From Deltaproteobacteria bacterium (GTDB taxonomy: Bacteria; Desulfobacterota; GWC2-55-46): 64,000 nt of DNA. The notes under the pieces are model-generated. The model searched no databases, was not told the DNA's origin, and saw only the letters and a program-made list of their open reading frames with translations. The position numbers and the translations under genes were made by a program. The DNA lies in contig JACOUO010000014.1 of the NCBI GenBank assembly GCA_016177845.1, positions 1 through 64,000 of the forward strand. The letters are read 5' to 3'. The first letter of the stretch is position 1. Each line of letters starts with the position of its first letter. Shown here one piece after another: positions 47,160 to 56,321 of the stretch.

Positions 47160-48428
47160 CTATTTCTGTATCTTTATCGCGCAAAGGCTGCCGCACATTG
47201 TGCAGACTGTTTCATCTTCAGGCGGGCTTGTGTCCCTGATGCTCTTTGCCCTTACAGGGTCTATTGAAAGTCTTATCTGCTCACCCCAGTTAAGTGCCTT
47301 CCTTGCCCTTGCAAGCGTGATATCCGCCTCCATCGCGCCTTTAACTTTTTTTGCGATATCTCCCGCATGCGCGGCAATGCGTGAGGCGATTACACCCTCT
47401 TTGACATCTTCGATTGTTGGCAGCCTCAAATGCTCCGAAGGGGTTACATAGCAGAGGAAATCCGCTCCGCTTGAAGCGGCGATAGCTCCGCCAATCGCTG
47501 AAGTGATATGGTCGTATCCCGGCGCAATATCAGTTACAAGCGGCCCAAGGACATAGAAAGGCGCGCCGTTGCAAATCCTTTTCTGCAAGAGTATGTTTGC
47601 CTCGATCTGGTCAAGAGGCACATGGCCCGGGCCTTCTATCATCACCTGAACGCCCTCGTCAAACGCCATCTTTGCAAGCTCTCCAAGGATGATAAGCTCT
47701 TCTACCTGTCCCCTGTCGGTTGCGTCCGCAAGGCAGCCGGGCCTGAGGCCATCTCCAAGGCTGAGTGTCATGTCATATTTTTTCGCTATCTTAAGGAGCC
47801 TCGGGTATTCTTCGTAAAGGGGATTCTCTTTTTTGTTGAACTTCATCCACTCGGCGGTCAAAGCCCCGCCCCTGCTTACGATACCCATGATACGGCCCTG
47901 CTTTTTAACCTTCTCAACAGAGTTCCTTGTTACTCCGCAGTGGACTGTGATGAAGTCAACCCCGTCCTCTGCCTGGCATTCTATCGAGTCAAACATCTCA
48001 TTTGCCTCAAGCTCTACAAAGGACTTGCCCCTTTTTCTTGCGTCATGCGCAGCCTGATATATCGGCACAGTGCCGATGGGTACGGTCGTCTCTTTCATTA
48101 TGGCGCGCCTGATGGCATTCACATCTCCGCCTGTTGAAAGGTCCATCACGGCATCAGCCCCGGCATCGATTGCGACCTTTAATTTAACGAGTTCCTCGGA
48201 AGGGTCGACATGGTCCTGTGAAGAGCCGATGTTTGCGTTTACCTTTGTCTTAAGCCCCTTGCCTACGGCAAGCCCGTCTATTGTGCTGTGGAGCTTGTTC
48301 CTGGTGATGATTACCGTGCCCTCTTCGATAGACTTTCTTATATATTCAGGATCAACGCCTTCTTTGGAGGCAGCGGTCTTCATCTCTTCTGTGATAATGC
48401 CCTTGCGGGCTGATTCAAGCTGGGTCAT
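47160..48428 (-). CDS. thiC: Phosphomethylpyrimidine synthase
   Basis: Radical-SAM enzyme converting aminoimidazole ribotide to HMP-phosphate, the pyrimidine half of thiamin. 422 residues, the short form without the long N-terminal extension of enteric ThiC. The iron-sulfur cluster motif is at the C terminus (CTMCGSLC, C-x2-C-x4-C), as is usual for ThiC. NIGSSQDHVDPSEE, DLSTGGD, EGPGHVPLDQIEAN and HITSAIGGAIAASSGADFLCYVTPSEHL are diagnostic. AAAGGAG precedes ATG. Last gene of the riboswitch-controlled operon. Confidence 0.96.
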   Translation of the reverse strand: MTQLESARKGIITEEMKTAASKEGVDPEYIRKSIEEGTVIITRNKLHSTIDGLAVGKGLKTKVNANIGSSQDHVDPSEELVKLKVAIDAGADAVMDLSTGGDVNAIRRAIMKETTVPIGTVPIYQAAHDARKRGKSFVELEANEMFDSIECQAEDGVDFITVHCGVTRNSVEKVKKQGRIMGIVSRGGALTAEWMKFNKKENPLYEEYPRLLKIAKKYDMTLSLGDGLRPGCLADATDRGQVEELIILGELAKMAFDEGVQVMIEGPGHVPLDQIEANILLQKRICNGAPFYVLGPLVTDIAPGYDHITSAIGGAIAASSGADFLCYVTPSEHLRLPTIEDVKEGVIASRIAAHAGDIAKKVKGAMEADITLARARKALNWGEQIRLSIDPVRAKSIRDTSPPEDETVCTMCGSLCAIKIQK

Positions 48429-48438
48429 TTTATCTCCT

Positions 48439-49059
48439 TTAATCAGTCACTCGACTGATCTCATTTATCAATTCAATCGTACTATCTTGAGGATTGTCGC
48501 TGCCCATTATTGCCGATATAAGGGCAATGCCGTCCGCGCCTGCCTTGATGACTTCTCTGATGTTGCTTTTTTTGATTCCGCCCAGGGCATAGACAGGAAT
48601 TTCAATTTCTGTTTTTACTTTCCTCAGCAACTTTATTCCTACAGGCTCTCCGTACTGAGCTTTAGACGGCGTGAAAAAAACCGGGCCGAATGTGATGAAA
48701 TCCGCACCGCTGTCCCTTGCGGCTTTCGCCTCTTTGATGCTGTGCGTGGAAACCCCGATAAGCTTTTCCTTACCTAAAATTTTTCGTACATCTTTTGGAG
48801 AGAAACTATTCTGCCCAAGGTGGACACCGTCAGCTCCGCACAAGAGCGCGATATCTGCCCTGTCGTTTATAATTAGTTTTGCGTTGTAAAATCCTGTAAG
48901 CTCTCTTACTTCTTTTGCAAGCTGCAGAAGCGGAGCGCCCTTTAAATCCTTTTCTCTCAGCTGGATGAACCTGACCCCGCCGATGATGGCTGATTCGATT
49001 GCCTTTAAAATACCTTGTTTTGCGATTTTGCGGTCAGTAATGAGGTAGAGCTTATCCAT
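48439..49059 (-). CDS. thiE: Thiamine-phosphate synthase
   Basis: Couples HMP-PP and thiazole phosphate to thiamin phosphate. 206-residue TIM barrel: LYLITDRK, LREKDLKG, LIINDRADIALLCGADGVHLGQ, IGVSTHSIKEAKAARDSGADFITFGPVFFTPSK and ALGGIKKSN. It overlaps lgt by 8 bases upstream and precedes thiC by 10. Confidence 0.94.
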   Translation of the reverse strand: MDKLYLITDRKIAKQGILKAIESAIIGGVRFIQLREKDLKGAPLLQLAKEVRELTGFYNAKLIINDRADIALLCGADGVHLGQNSFSPKDVRKILGKEKLIGVSTHSIKEAKAARDSGADFITFGPVFFTPSKAQYGEPVGIKLLRKVKTEIEIPVYALGGIKKSNIREVIKAGADGIALISAIMGSDNPQDSTIELINEISRVTD

Positions 49060-49852
49060 TCCTGCCTTTTGTCTTTTTCGCTATCGCGCTCTCCCAGAGC
49101 CTCTTTGTGATTATAACCGCAAGCGCTACACCTGCCATGGTCAGGCTTGCGACCTGCGCCATCTTCAAGGGGCCGAGCATGAGGCTGTCTGCCCTGAAGT
49201 GCTCTACGATAAACCTGCCGAATGAGTACAGCACAAAATACATCGCGAATATAAAGCCGTCCTTGTGCTCTCTCTTCCTCAGAACAAACCAGAGGAAACA
49301 GAAGATGCTGAAGTTTATGAGCAACTCATAGAGCATCGTTGGGTGAAGCGGTATGTTGGGATATTCCATGCCGGCAATGCTGTCAGGAGGAAAAACTATG
49401 CCCCAGGGCATGTCCGTTGGCCTGCCGTGGGCGTCTCCGTTCATGAAGTTTCCGAACCTGCCAAAAGCCTGCCCGAGTATTATGGCAGGGGCAACGCAGT
49501 CCGACATGCGCCAGAACTTGACCGAACGCCTCTTTAAATAAAGCCATGCTACAGTGATGCCGCCGATAAGGCCGCCGTGAATGGCAAGGCCTCCGTGCCA
49601 GACAGCCGGTACTTCTTTTAAATTGAGCAGATAGTAATCGAGGTTGAAGAGCACATAGTAAAGCCTTGCGCCTATAACTCCTCCGATTACAGTCCAGACG
49701 ATGAAGTTCATCACATCGTCATCAGTCATATTGATGTCTTTGCGGTGCACCTCTTTTTTTATGAGGTAGCTGCCGACCAATATGGCTATGACATACATCA
49801 GCCCGTAGTAGCGTATCTCCAGTGGGCCCCATTTGAAAAGTATCGGATGCAT
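49052..49852 (-). CDS. lgt: Prolipoprotein diacylglyceryl transferase
   Basis: Inner-membrane enzyme adding diacylglycerol to the lipobox cysteine of prolipoproteins. 266 residues, seven spans. It has the essential HGGLAIHGGLIGG, the Lgt signature GRFGNFMNGDAHGRPTD, and RFIVEHFRAD. Unrelated in function to the thiamin genes on both sides (overlapping thiE by 8 bases and abutting thiG), so it should come under the TPP riboswitch unless it has an internal promoter. Confidence 0.95.
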   Translation of the reverse strand: MHPILFKWGPLEIRYYGLMYVIAILVGSYLIKKEVHRKDINMTDDDVMNFIVWTVIGGVIGARLYYVLFNLDYYLLNLKEVPAVWHGGLAIHGGLIGGITVAWLYLKRRSVKFWRMSDCVAPAIILGQAFGRFGNFMNGDAHGRPTDMPWGIVFPPDSIAGMEYPNIPLHPTMLYELLINFSIFCFLWFVLRKREHKDGFIFAMYFVLYSFGRFIVEHFRADSLMLGPLKMAQVASLTMAGVALAVIITKRLWESAIAKKTKGRNG

Positions 49853-50619
49853 TATTCTATTATCCCCGAAAGCGGGCTTGAAGCAGTAGCGTAAAGTTTT
49901 TTAGGTATCCTGCCTGAAAGGTAGGCGAGCCTGCCAGCCTCTACGGCAAGGTTCATGGCGCGCGCCATCTTTACAGGGTCTTTCGCGCCTGCTATTCCGG
50001 TATTCATGAGGATGCCGTGGCAGCCAAGCTCCATCGCTATCGCGGCATCGGATGCTGTCCCCACCCCTGCGTCAACTATGATAGGCACCTTTATTGTTTC
50101 AAGTATTATCCTGATATTGTGCGGATTCCTTATGCCAAGGCCTGAGCCGATGGGGGCCGCAAGCGGCATGACCGCGGCGCAGCCGATATCCTCAAGCTTC
50201 TTTGCCATGATAGGGTCGTCATTTGTATATGGAAGGACGGTGAAGCCTTCTTTTACGAGCACCTTGGCTGCTTCAAGGAGCGCTTCGTTATCAGGGAAGA
50301 GCGTCTTCTCGTCGCCAAGCACCTCAAGCTTTACGAACTCGGTATCAAGCGCCTCTCTCGCAAGTCTCGCTGTGCGGATGGCGTCTTCAGCCGTGTAGCA
50401 CCCTGCGGTATTTGGAAGCAGGGTATATTTCTTATCGATATGGTCGAGCATTGATTCGCTTGAGCGGTCAAGGTTGACCCTTCTTACGGCAACGGTTACG
50501 ACCTCTGCTCCCGATGCCTCAAGCGCAATCTTCATAATCTCATTGGAAGGATATTTGCCTGTGCCTACCATGAGGCGTGATTTGAATTCTCTTTTGCCTA
50601 TCTTGAATGTGTCACTCAT
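49852..50619 (-). CDS. thiG: Thiazole synthase
   Basis: Forms the thiazole phosphate ring from deoxyxylulose phosphate, ThiS-thiocarboxylate and dehydroglycine. 255 residues: [93 protein letters not shown]. Typical length, intact. Confidence 0.96.
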   Translation of the reverse strand: MSDTFKIGKREFKSRLMVGTGKYPSNEIMKIALEASGAEVVTVAVRRVNLDRSSESMLDHIDKKYTLLPNTAGCYTAEDAIRTARLAREALDTEFVKLEVLGDEKTLFPDNEALLEAAKVLVKEGFTVLPYTNDDPIMAKKLEDIGCAAVMPLAAPIGSGLGIRNPHNIRIILETIKVPIIVDAGVGTASDAAIAMELGCHGILMNTGIAGAKDPVKMARAMNLAVEAGRLAYLSGRIPKKLYATASSPLSGIIE

Positions 50620-50662
50620 CTGTGATACTCCTTCGGTCTTTTTTGAAAATTGAAAAAAGGTA

Positions 50663-50863
50663 TTAACCGCCCCCGACCATCCTGACTATCTCGATTGAAT
50701 CGCCTTCATTAAGGATAGTCTCGGAAAAAAGCCTCTTGGGCACTATCTCTCTGTTGATGTCAACGGCAATGCCCTGAACCTTTATCTCAAGCATATTGAG
50801 AAGGGACTCTACCGTTGTGCCTGCTTCTATCTCTCTTTCAATTCCGTTTACGCGTATCTTCAT
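50663..50863 (-). CDS. thiS: Sulfur carrier protein ThiS
   Basis: 66-residue ubiquitin-fold sulfur carrier ending in the required Gly-Gly (MVGGG). [21 protein letters not shown] and [13 protein letters not shown] are typical. Activated by ThiF, which is not in this window. Sits two bases after the ThiH-like gene and 43 bases before thiG. Confidence 0.93.
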   Translation of the reverse strand: MKIRVNGIEREIEAGTTVESLLNMLEIKVQGIAVDINREIVPKRLFSETILNEGDSIEIVRMVGGG

Positions 50864-50865
50864 AT

Positions 50866-52227
50866 CTAAAAATATAAATCCCTCTTGCCCTCTTCAAGCT
50901 CTTTTATCTTATCGAGCAGGGCCTTTTTCATGGCAGGGTCTGATACATCGTTAAGGGCCATGTTGATTGCCTTCTCAAGCATCTCCCTTGAGCCGTTTTG
51001 GGCATAGTCGCTGAGGTATTCCTTTATGGTGAGTATGGCGTTCGCCTGGCAGAGCTTTTCCATTGAGCCTGAGAGAGTCTTTTCAGTAAATTCATGCCCT
51101 ACCCTGCCCACACGGTAACATGTGGTGCACAGGCTTGGGAGATAGCCCTCATCTATTACAGAACCCATGACCTCTATCAAAGAGCGGTGGTCTGTGGTTG
51201 AGAACTGCTCAAGCGTCTCTTTCTCTCCCCTTGTGTATCCGCCGGGGTTTGTGCGTGATGCCGCGCTCAGCTGGGTTGCGCCTACATGCAGCAGTTCGCT
51301 TCTGAACTCGGCTGTCTCTCTTGTCGATGCTACAATTCCGGCAGTCGGCACGCTCAAACGGAATACTGCCACTATCTTTTTAAGGTCTTCATCCGTTACT
51401 GTGTAAGGGACTTCTTTTAAGGCGAAGTCCTCAGCAGGCCTGAGCCTCGGTATTGATATCGTATGGGCATGTGCCCCGAACTTTTCATATAAATGGAATG
51501 AATGCGCAATCGAGGCGAGGGCGTCGAACCTGAAATCATAAAGCCCAAGCAGAGGGCCTATACCAACATCTCCAAAGCCTGCCTCCATTGCCCTGTCCAT
51601 TACCTCAAGCCTGAAGTCATAATCCTTTTTCCTGCCTGTAGGGTGCATCAATTCATATGTTGGCCTGTGATAGGTCTCCTGAAAAGACTGGTAAACCCCA
51701 ACCCCTGCCTCTTTCAGTTTCCTCAATGAATCGGTATCTGTCGGAGGGGCGTTGAGATGGATTATCCTCATGCCTGTATTTTTATAGACAGCCTTTACGC
51801 AGTCGATTATGTAGTCAAGCCCCCATCTCGGGTCTTCGCCTGTTACAAGGAGGACCCTTTTAAAGCCCATGCCCTCAAGCGTTTTTGCTTCAGCCACGAC
51901 CTGCGAAGGTTCCAGAGCAGTCCTGTCCATCCCTTTATTCGTGTTCCTGAAACCGCAGTAAAGGCAGCCGTTTGTGCAGTAATTTGAAAGGTACAGGGGC
52001 GCAAAGAGCACTACCCTTTTACCGAATACCTTCTCTTTTACCTCTCCCGCTGTTTTAAAGATCCTTTGCAGGAGTAACGGCTCGCTTACAGAAAGGAGCG
52101 TGGCAGCTTCTCTTAAGCCCAGCCCTTTTCCCTGTGCCGCTTTTTCAAGTATGGTAGAGATTTTTTCAGCAGACGGCTGTTTTTCTTCTTTGAGCAGTTT
52201 TTCAATCTGATGAGAATCGATGACCAT
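50866..52227 (-). CDS. thiH: Tyrosine lyase of the ThiH/HydG family with HydG-type C-terminal cysteines
   Basis: Radical-SAM enzyme splitting tyrosine into p-cresol and dehydroglycine, which ThiG uses. 453 residues, longer than E. coli ThiH (377) and close to HydG. The SAM cluster motif is Cys84-x3-Cys88-x2-Cys91 (NYCTNGCLYCGF). The C-terminal domain has Cys367-x2-Cys370-x22-Cys393, the CX2CX22C motif that in HydG binds the auxiliary cluster making CO and cyanide for [FeFe]-hydrogenase. LLVTGEDPRWG, QETYHRPTYELMHPTG and RTNPGGYTRGE also look HydG-like. It is first gene of a TPP-regulated thi operon and the only tyrosine lyase here. Thiamin role likely from context, with a HydG role or origin open. 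Confidence 0.85.
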   Translation of the reverse strand: MVIDSHQIEKLLKEEKQPSAEKISTILEKAAQGKGLGLREAATLLSVSEPLLLQRIFKTAGEVKEKVFGKRVVLFAPLYLSNYCTNGCLYCGFRNTNKGMDRTALEPSQVVAEAKTLEGMGFKRVLLVTGEDPRWGLDYIIDCVKAVYKNTGMRIIHLNAPPTDTDSLRKLKEAGVGVYQSFQETYHRPTYELMHPTGRKKDYDFRLEVMDRAMEAGFGDVGIGPLLGLYDFRFDALASIAHSFHLYEKFGAHAHTISIPRLRPAEDFALKEVPYTVTDEDLKKIVAVFRLSVPTAGIVASTRETAEFRSELLHVGATQLSAASRTNPGGYTRGEKETLEQFSTTDHRSLIEVMGSVIDEGYLPSLCTTCYRVGRVGHEFTEKTLSGSMEKLCQANAILTIKEYLSDYAQNGSREMLEKAINMALNDVSDPAMKKALLDKIKELEEGKRDLYF

Positions 52228-52245
52228 CTTAAGCCTTATGAGAGA

Positions 52246-52277
52246 AAATAAAAAAGCCGCCCTGAGGGGCGGCTTTT
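52246..52277 (-). terminator. Riboswitch-controlled terminator before thiH
   Basis: Minus strand: AAAAGCCGCC, loop CCTCAG, GGCGGCTTTTTTATTTT, between the TPP aptamer and the thiH start. A sequence next to aptamer stem P1, GCGGCT (52320-52315), can pair with AGCCGC (52274-52269) of this terminator's 5' arm, giving an alternative antiterminator. Confidence 0.85.
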
Positions 52278-52317
52278 AAGCATGGTATTTTTCCATGCAG
52301 AAAGTTTACTTTTTAGC

Positions 52318-52404
52318 CGCTTCCCTACGCTGGAATTACCCAGATCAGGTCGATAGGGTCTTCCCGTATTCGGGAACTCTCAGTCCCTGCGGACTCCCCT
52401 AGCG
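52318..52404 (-). ncRNA. TPP riboswitch (THI box)
   Basis: On the minus strand the conserved aptamer blocks occur in order: AGGGGAGTCC, GGGACTGAGAG, a GTTCCCGAATACGGGAA hairpin (P3a-like), ACCCTATCGACCTGATCTGG and TAATTCCAGCGTAGGGAAGCG. P1 is CGCT (52404-52401) with AGCG (52321-52318). It binds thiamin pyrophosphate and, with the terminator downstream, should switch the thi operon off when TPP is plentiful. Confidence 0.96.
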
Positions 52405-52447
52405 TAAAAACCTTTATCTCCGTAAGCGAAAATAAAAGGATTTCTTA

Positions 52448-52476
52448 AGGATAGCAGTCCCTTACGGCCAAGTCAA
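52448..52476 (-). promoter_or_regulatory. Promoter of thi operon
   Basis: Minus strand: TTGACT (52476-52471), 17-bp spacer, TATCCT (52453-52448). Transcription would start near 52441, about 37 bases before the TPP aptamer. Confidence 0.75.
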
Positions 52477-52498
52477 GATTTTGTTTTTTGGGAGAGAA

Positions 52499-53095
52499 TC
52501 AAATAAGTTTGCTTGCGGAGATGATGGTGTCCGCTATTTCGCGCATCTTCTTGTTTTCTTTCTGGGAATGCGCCTGCAGGAGCTTAAAGGCCTCTTCTTC
52601 CGAGATGTTGCACCTCTTCATGAGGATGCCTTTTGCGCGCTCAACGAGCTTGCGTGTCTCTATGGCATCTTTGAGGTCGTCAACTTCAGATTTGAGGTTT
52701 TTGAATTCGTCGTAGCGTGCCTGGGCGAGCTTTAAAGCGGGCTCAAGCTGCTTTTTGGTGACGGGTTTTACAAGATAAGCGAAGACTCCGGCTTCAATGG
52801 CCTTTGATGCCATCTCGTCAGAGGATAATCCGGTAATGAGGATAATCGGGATAAGACGGCCCTTTGAGGAAATCTCCCTTGCGGCGTCTATGCCGTCCAT
52901 CTCAGGCATCTTTACATCCATAATCACAAGGTCAGGGTTTAATTCAGCCGCGGTCTCAACGGCCAACTGCCCGTTTGAAACTGCCGCTATTACCTGATAC
53001 CCAAGCAACTCAAGCTGATTTTTGAGGAAAAGCCTTGTTTTGGAATTGTCCTCAGCGATGAGTACTCTATTGTTTTCGATCGGCGCTGCTTTCAT
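52499..53095 (-). CDS. ANTAR-type response regulator
   Basis: 198 residues from ATG 53095 (a GAGGG site lies just upstream; an earlier in-frame start at 53152 lacks one). Residues about 9-125 form a receiver domain with Glu15/Asp16 and phospho-acceptor Asp60 in MDVKMPEMDG. A short coiled helix follows, then an RNA-binding ANTAR domain (about 140-195: RKLVERAKGILMKRCNISEEEAFKLLQ). ANTAR regulators act by antitermination at twin-hairpin RNAs. No partner kinase or obvious target operon lies beside it. Confidence 0.93.
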   Translation of the reverse strand: MKAAPIENNRVLIAEDNSKTRLFLKNQLELLGYQVIAAVSNGQLAVETAAELNPDLVIMDVKMPEMDGIDAAREISSKGRLIPIILITGLSSDEMASKAIEAGVFAYLVKPVTKKQLEPALKLAQARYDEFKNLKSEVDDLKDAIETRKLVERAKGILMKRCNISEEEAFKLLQAHSQKENKKMREIADTIISASKLI

Positions 53096-53215
53096 GCGAT
53101 AGCCCTCGTGACTATTTGAGATAAGAATAATATACTGAACGTCTTGAGTCAACTACTTTTTAATCGGGTGCCCGGCTTTCATTCCGCCATTTGAACGGCG
53201 GGGTAATTTAATGCA

Positions 53216-53246
53216 CAAAGAGGAGGGCGTAAAGCCCCCCTCTTTG
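53216..53246 (-). terminator. Strong hairpin downstream of the 29-residue peptide gene
   Basis: CAAAGAGGAGGGC (53216-53228), loop GTAAA, GCCCCCCTCTTTG (53234-53246), 12 of 13 pairs. It lies 27 bases after the small gene's stop on the minus strand. The T-run is weak. Confidence 0.7.
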
Positions 53247-53273
53247 AAAGAATCAAATCTTCAAGGCTTTTGG

Positions 53274-53363
53274 TTATCCTATTGCTATAGCGGCAACAAT
53301 TGTAAATACAACCGCAAGGTTCGCTACCACATCAAGAACGCCGTTTAATTTTGAGCTCTTCAT
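53274..53363 (-). CDS. 29-residue hydrophobic peptide gene
   Basis: Begins at ATG 53363 (MKSSKLNGVLD), ends with a hydrophobic helix rich in Val, Ala and Ile (ANLAVVFTIVAAIAIG) and a TAA at 53276-53274. It has all the parts of a gene: AAAGGAGGG seven bases before ATG, a TATAAT -10 box on the minus strand at 53419-53414, and a strong hairpin after the stop. It encodes a likely single-span membrane peptide with a basic N terminus. I recognise no family. Confidence 0.65.
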   Translation of the reverse strand: MKSSKLNGVLDVVANLAVVFTIVAAIAIG

Positions 53364-53518
53364 ATCTGTTCCCTCCTTTAAAGTTGTAATCCTCTTGCCT
53401 TCATCTTGAGCCCATTATACCTTTTCAAGATTAGAGGATAATTAAAGCGGGAGCGGAATTCAGATACTCAGCAAAAATTCCCGTATTTATGCGGGTAAGT
53501 AAATATATCTTCGGCAAC

Positions 53519-54808
53519 TTAGCTTTTTACTTTAACTATTTTTCCAAATGCCATGTCAACGCAGATGACGAAAACGGTGAAAAGCCCGAGCGAGGCAAGA
53601 TAGACCCTATGCTCATAGATGACATCTATGATTGGTATGAAGCTCGAGGTCGGAGAAAGTATGATGAAGAACCAGAAGATGAAAAAAGAGATGGCAAGCG
53701 CATCCCCGCAGCCCTTTCTTGAGCGGAAATACAGGTATATGCCTGCACCGATTATTGCAAGGAGTATGGCGAGTGCGACTATCGGGGGAAGCATGGGAAT
53801 ATTAAGTATTGTCCCTTTATTCGGAACAGGCGCTTTAAAGAGTGAGCGAGCTACCGGAAAATCATAATCAAGGTTCTGGTTTACCGGTACTGCAAGCAGG
53901 GCGATATAGTATACGAACACATTGAACTGCGTATAAAGATATTCTTTGGGGCTTATATAGGTCTGCTTGAACCCTGCGGAATGCTCAGGCAATGCCTTCG
54001 ATGCCTTGAGTGTTGTTGCATCGCTCTCCTGAGCCGGCGCATGCGCCTGTGTTATTGCCTGCCCGCTGCCTGCATCTCCTGCCCCGCCGAGGAGCTTGAA
54101 TGTGGAAAATGCGAAGAAGATAAAGAGCGCGGCAAGAATGAAATAAAGAGGCCATTTCTTTACTATCTCTTTGGGGCTTCCTTTGCTTAAAAAGAAAAAA
54201 TCGTACAGGAGGACTACTCCGGGAAGGGTAATCGCGACCTCTTTTGAATAAACAGCAAGTATGAATGAGACTGCAACCCCTGCGTAAAGGGCAACCCTTT
54301 TTGCCATCGATGATGCCGAGGATGATTTGATGAAGAAAAGGAGCGCAACGAGATAGAAGAGGCTGAAAAGAGACTCCATCCTCTGCACAATATAAGTCAC
54401 CGACTGGGTCTGAATGGGATGAAGCGCGAATATCAGGGCTGAGAAGGCGGCTATTCTCCTGCACCAGGGCTCATCGCTTTTTATAAGCCTGAGCGTCAAA
54501 AGCAGGAAGAAGTACGCAAGCACCGCGTTTATTATGTGAATGGAGACATTTACTACATGGTAGCTTATTGTATCGTTGCCGCTTATGGCATAGTTGACCG
54601 CAAAGGAGGCGAATGAAAGCCCCCTGCTGTTCTTTATGATTTCTGGCAGATTGCCGAGATCTTTTAACTGCTGGTTATCGACTATCTGCAGGATATCGTC
54701 AAACTGGAATTTTGCGTGAAATGTATTTGAGTATGCCAAAAGTATGGAGATGGCAAGTACGGCTGAGATGATGAGATGGAACCATTTGCTTGAGATGAGT
54801 CTTTCCAT
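53519..54808 (-). CDS. Multi-span GT-C type glycosyltransferase-like membrane protein
   Basis: 429 residues with about nine to ten membrane spans. The first periplasmic loop has the FQFDDILQIVDN motif (the Asp-Asp expected of lipid-phosphosugar-dependent GT-C enzymes), and later come HPIQTQSVTYIVQRMESL and IIDVIYEHRVYLASLGLF. The pattern matches the membrane half of TMTC-like proteins, which normally carry C-terminal TPR repeats. None are present here. It lies in a unit with DUF2304 and a DPM1-like GT2, which could supply polyprenyl-phosphate-sugar. Confidence 0.78.
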   Translation of the reverse strand: MERLISSKWFHLIISAVLAISILLAYSNTFHAKFQFDDILQIVDNQQLKDLGNLPEIIKNSRGLSFASFAVNYAISGNDTISYHVVNVSIHIINAVLAYFFLLLTLRLIKSDEPWCRRIAAFSALIFALHPIQTQSVTYIVQRMESLFSLFYLVALLFFIKSSSASSMAKRVALYAGVAVSFILAVYSKEVAITLPGVVLLYDFFFLSKGSPKEIVKKWPLYFILAALFIFFAFSTFKLLGGAGDAGSGQAITQAHAPAQESDATTLKASKALPEHSAGFKQTYISPKEYLYTQFNVFVYYIALLAVPVNQNLDYDFPVARSLFKAPVPNKGTILNIPMLPPIVALAILLAIIGAGIYLYFRSRKGCGDALAISFFIFWFFIILSPTSSFIPIIDVIYEHRVYLASLGLFTVFVICVDMAFGKIVKVKS

Positions 54809-54811
54809 TTT

Positions 54812-55204
54812 TCAGATTCTGGGGTTGTCCTGTTTTTCTTTTTTGTCCCTGCCTTTTATGTCTATGCCTGATTCCTTCAGGGCTGACTTGATGAGCGTGA
54901 TTTCCTGGGCAAGGACCTTGTTCCTCTCGTGGAGGATTGATATTACAACAGAAAAATGAAGTATTATCAACAGGACAAATATGAAAGCGACCAAAAAAAG
55001 GAGCGAGGGCGGATAAGCTACCCCAAGGAATTTTGCGATATAGTCCAGTATCTCTTTTTTAAGCGACAGGATTATTATGACAAGGGCTGCGGCAAGCCAA
55101 AGGACAGAGTACTTTTCCTTGAGCAGGCCCAGCCGGATGAAGTTGATGACAAGGGCGAAAAGGACAATGGAGCCGATAATCGAGAATATCTGAAAGTAGT
55201 ACAT
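54812..55204 (-). CDS. DUF2304 membrane protein
   Basis: 130 residues: three hydrophobic helices (positions about 4-25, 33-50 and 66-90), then a charged, probably coiled tail (HERNKVLAQEITLIKSALKES). The LLKEKYSVLWLAAALVIIILSL segment is the DUF2304 signature. Family members commonly sit beside polyprenyl-phosphate glycosyltransferases, as here. Molecular function unknown. Confidence 0.82.
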   Translation of the reverse strand: MYYFQIFSIIGSIVLFALVINFIRLGLLKEKYSVLWLAAALVIIILSLKKEILDYIAKFLGVAYPPSLLFLVAFIFVLLIILHFSVVISILHERNKVLAQEITLIKSALKESGIDIKGRDKKEKQDNPRI

Positions 55205-55221
55205 CTGGCCTCTTTGGGTTT

Positions 55222-55929
55222 TTAAGTCCTCTTGAGCAGGTCAACGAATATCGCGAGCAGGACCTTTATCATGTAATAAACAGACCTGACCGGGGTTATG
55301 GATGAGCGCCCGCCTGCCCTCTCGAACATCTTTACAGGCACCTCCAGTATACTAAATCCCTTCTTGTGCAGCAATACAAGGGCTTCAACTTCAGGGTAAT
55401 CGTCCGGGTAGTGATTGCTGAAAAATGTTATGCAGTCCCTTCCCGCAGCGCGAAAGCCTGAGGTCGTATCAGTCACCTTTTCCTTGATGATGAATGATAC
55501 TACCCTTGAGAAGACCGCCATGCCCGCGCCCCTTGCAATTGAGGGCTTGTAGTCGCCTTTCCCAAGAAACCTTGAGCCTACGACTATGTCCGCCTTATCT
55601 TCTAAAATGGGCTTTATTATGTATTGAATCTGGTCAGCGGGGTGCTGTCCGTCTCCGTCAACCTGCACCGCCACATTATACCCGTTAAGAAGGGCATACT
55701 TGTAGCCTGTCTGCATGGTTGCGCCTATCCCCATGTTATACGGGTGATGGAGCACCGTTACGCCGCCTGCCTCCGCAATCCGGGCTGTCCCGTCGCCTGA
55801 GCCGTCGTTCACGACGATGATATCAGCTTCAGACACATGCTTCCTGACATTGGAGATGACAGAGCCGATATTGGCCTCTTCATTGAAGGCAGGTATTATA
55901 ATCAGGATTTTTTGTTTAGAGTCTTTCAT
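55222..55929 (-). CDS. Polyprenyl-phosphate sugar transferase-like GT2 (DPM1 type)
   Basis: 235 residues, GT-A fold: LIIIPAFNEEANIGSVI, VVNDGSGDGTARIA, NMGIGATMQTGYKYAL, the D-x-D in VQVDGDGQHPADQI, VGSRFLGKGDY and a C-terminal amphipathic helix. It likely transfers a sugar from a nucleotide donor to a polyprenyl phosphate on the inner face of the membrane. The GT-C protein of the same unit would then use that lipid. Confidence 0.85.
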   Translation of the reverse strand: MKDSKQKILIIIPAFNEEANIGSVISNVRKHVSEADIIVVNDGSGDGTARIAEAGGVTVLHHPYNMGIGATMQTGYKYALLNGYNVAVQVDGDGQHPADQIQYIIKPILEDKADIVVGSRFLGKGDYKPSIARGAGMAVFSRVVSFIIKEKVTDTTSGFRAAGRDCITFFSNHYPDDYPEVEALVLLHKKGFSILEVPVKMFERAGGRSSITPVRSVYYMIKVLLAIFVDLLKRT

Positions 55930-56041
55930 CAGGGTTTCAGCAAATTAAAAAATAAAAAAATCAACAAAGAACGGCCAAAAAGGCCCGAAGGTCGAACCAG
56001 GGAGGGATAAGGAAAGTAAATCCTGAAACTCTAAAAAGAGA

Positions 56042-56128
56042 TGGTGCCGAAGGGGGGACTCGAACCCCCACAGGCTTTCACCCACAAGAACCTGAATCTT
56101 GCGCGTCTACCAATTCCGCCACTTCGGC
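56042..56128 (-). tRNA. tRNA-Leu (anticodon CAG)
   Basis: Minus strand, 5' GCCGAAG at 56128 and 3' CTTCGGC-A-CCA ending at 56042. It has D-arm GGCGGAATTGGTAGACGC, anticodon stem CAAGA/TCTTG with loop TTCAGGT (anticodon CAG), a long variable arm (GTGGGTGAAAGCCTGT) as in class II tRNAs, and T-arm GGGGGTTCGAGTCCCCC. The CCA end is encoded. Confidence 0.97.
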
Positions 56129-56321
56129 ATCTGTTTTTCAGCCCTGCTCTCAAAACACCGCCCCCGTTGGCAGGGCGCATTTAAGTCTTGAAATCAGAGC
56201 GGTTTCAGGCTATTATTCTGTTTTTAAAACACCCGGTTAGCCGTCTTATAAAAACAATGCGGCCCGGAGTGACAATAAAAAATATTCGCATAGTCCAAAA
56301 TTTAAGTCAAGGGAGTTTTTG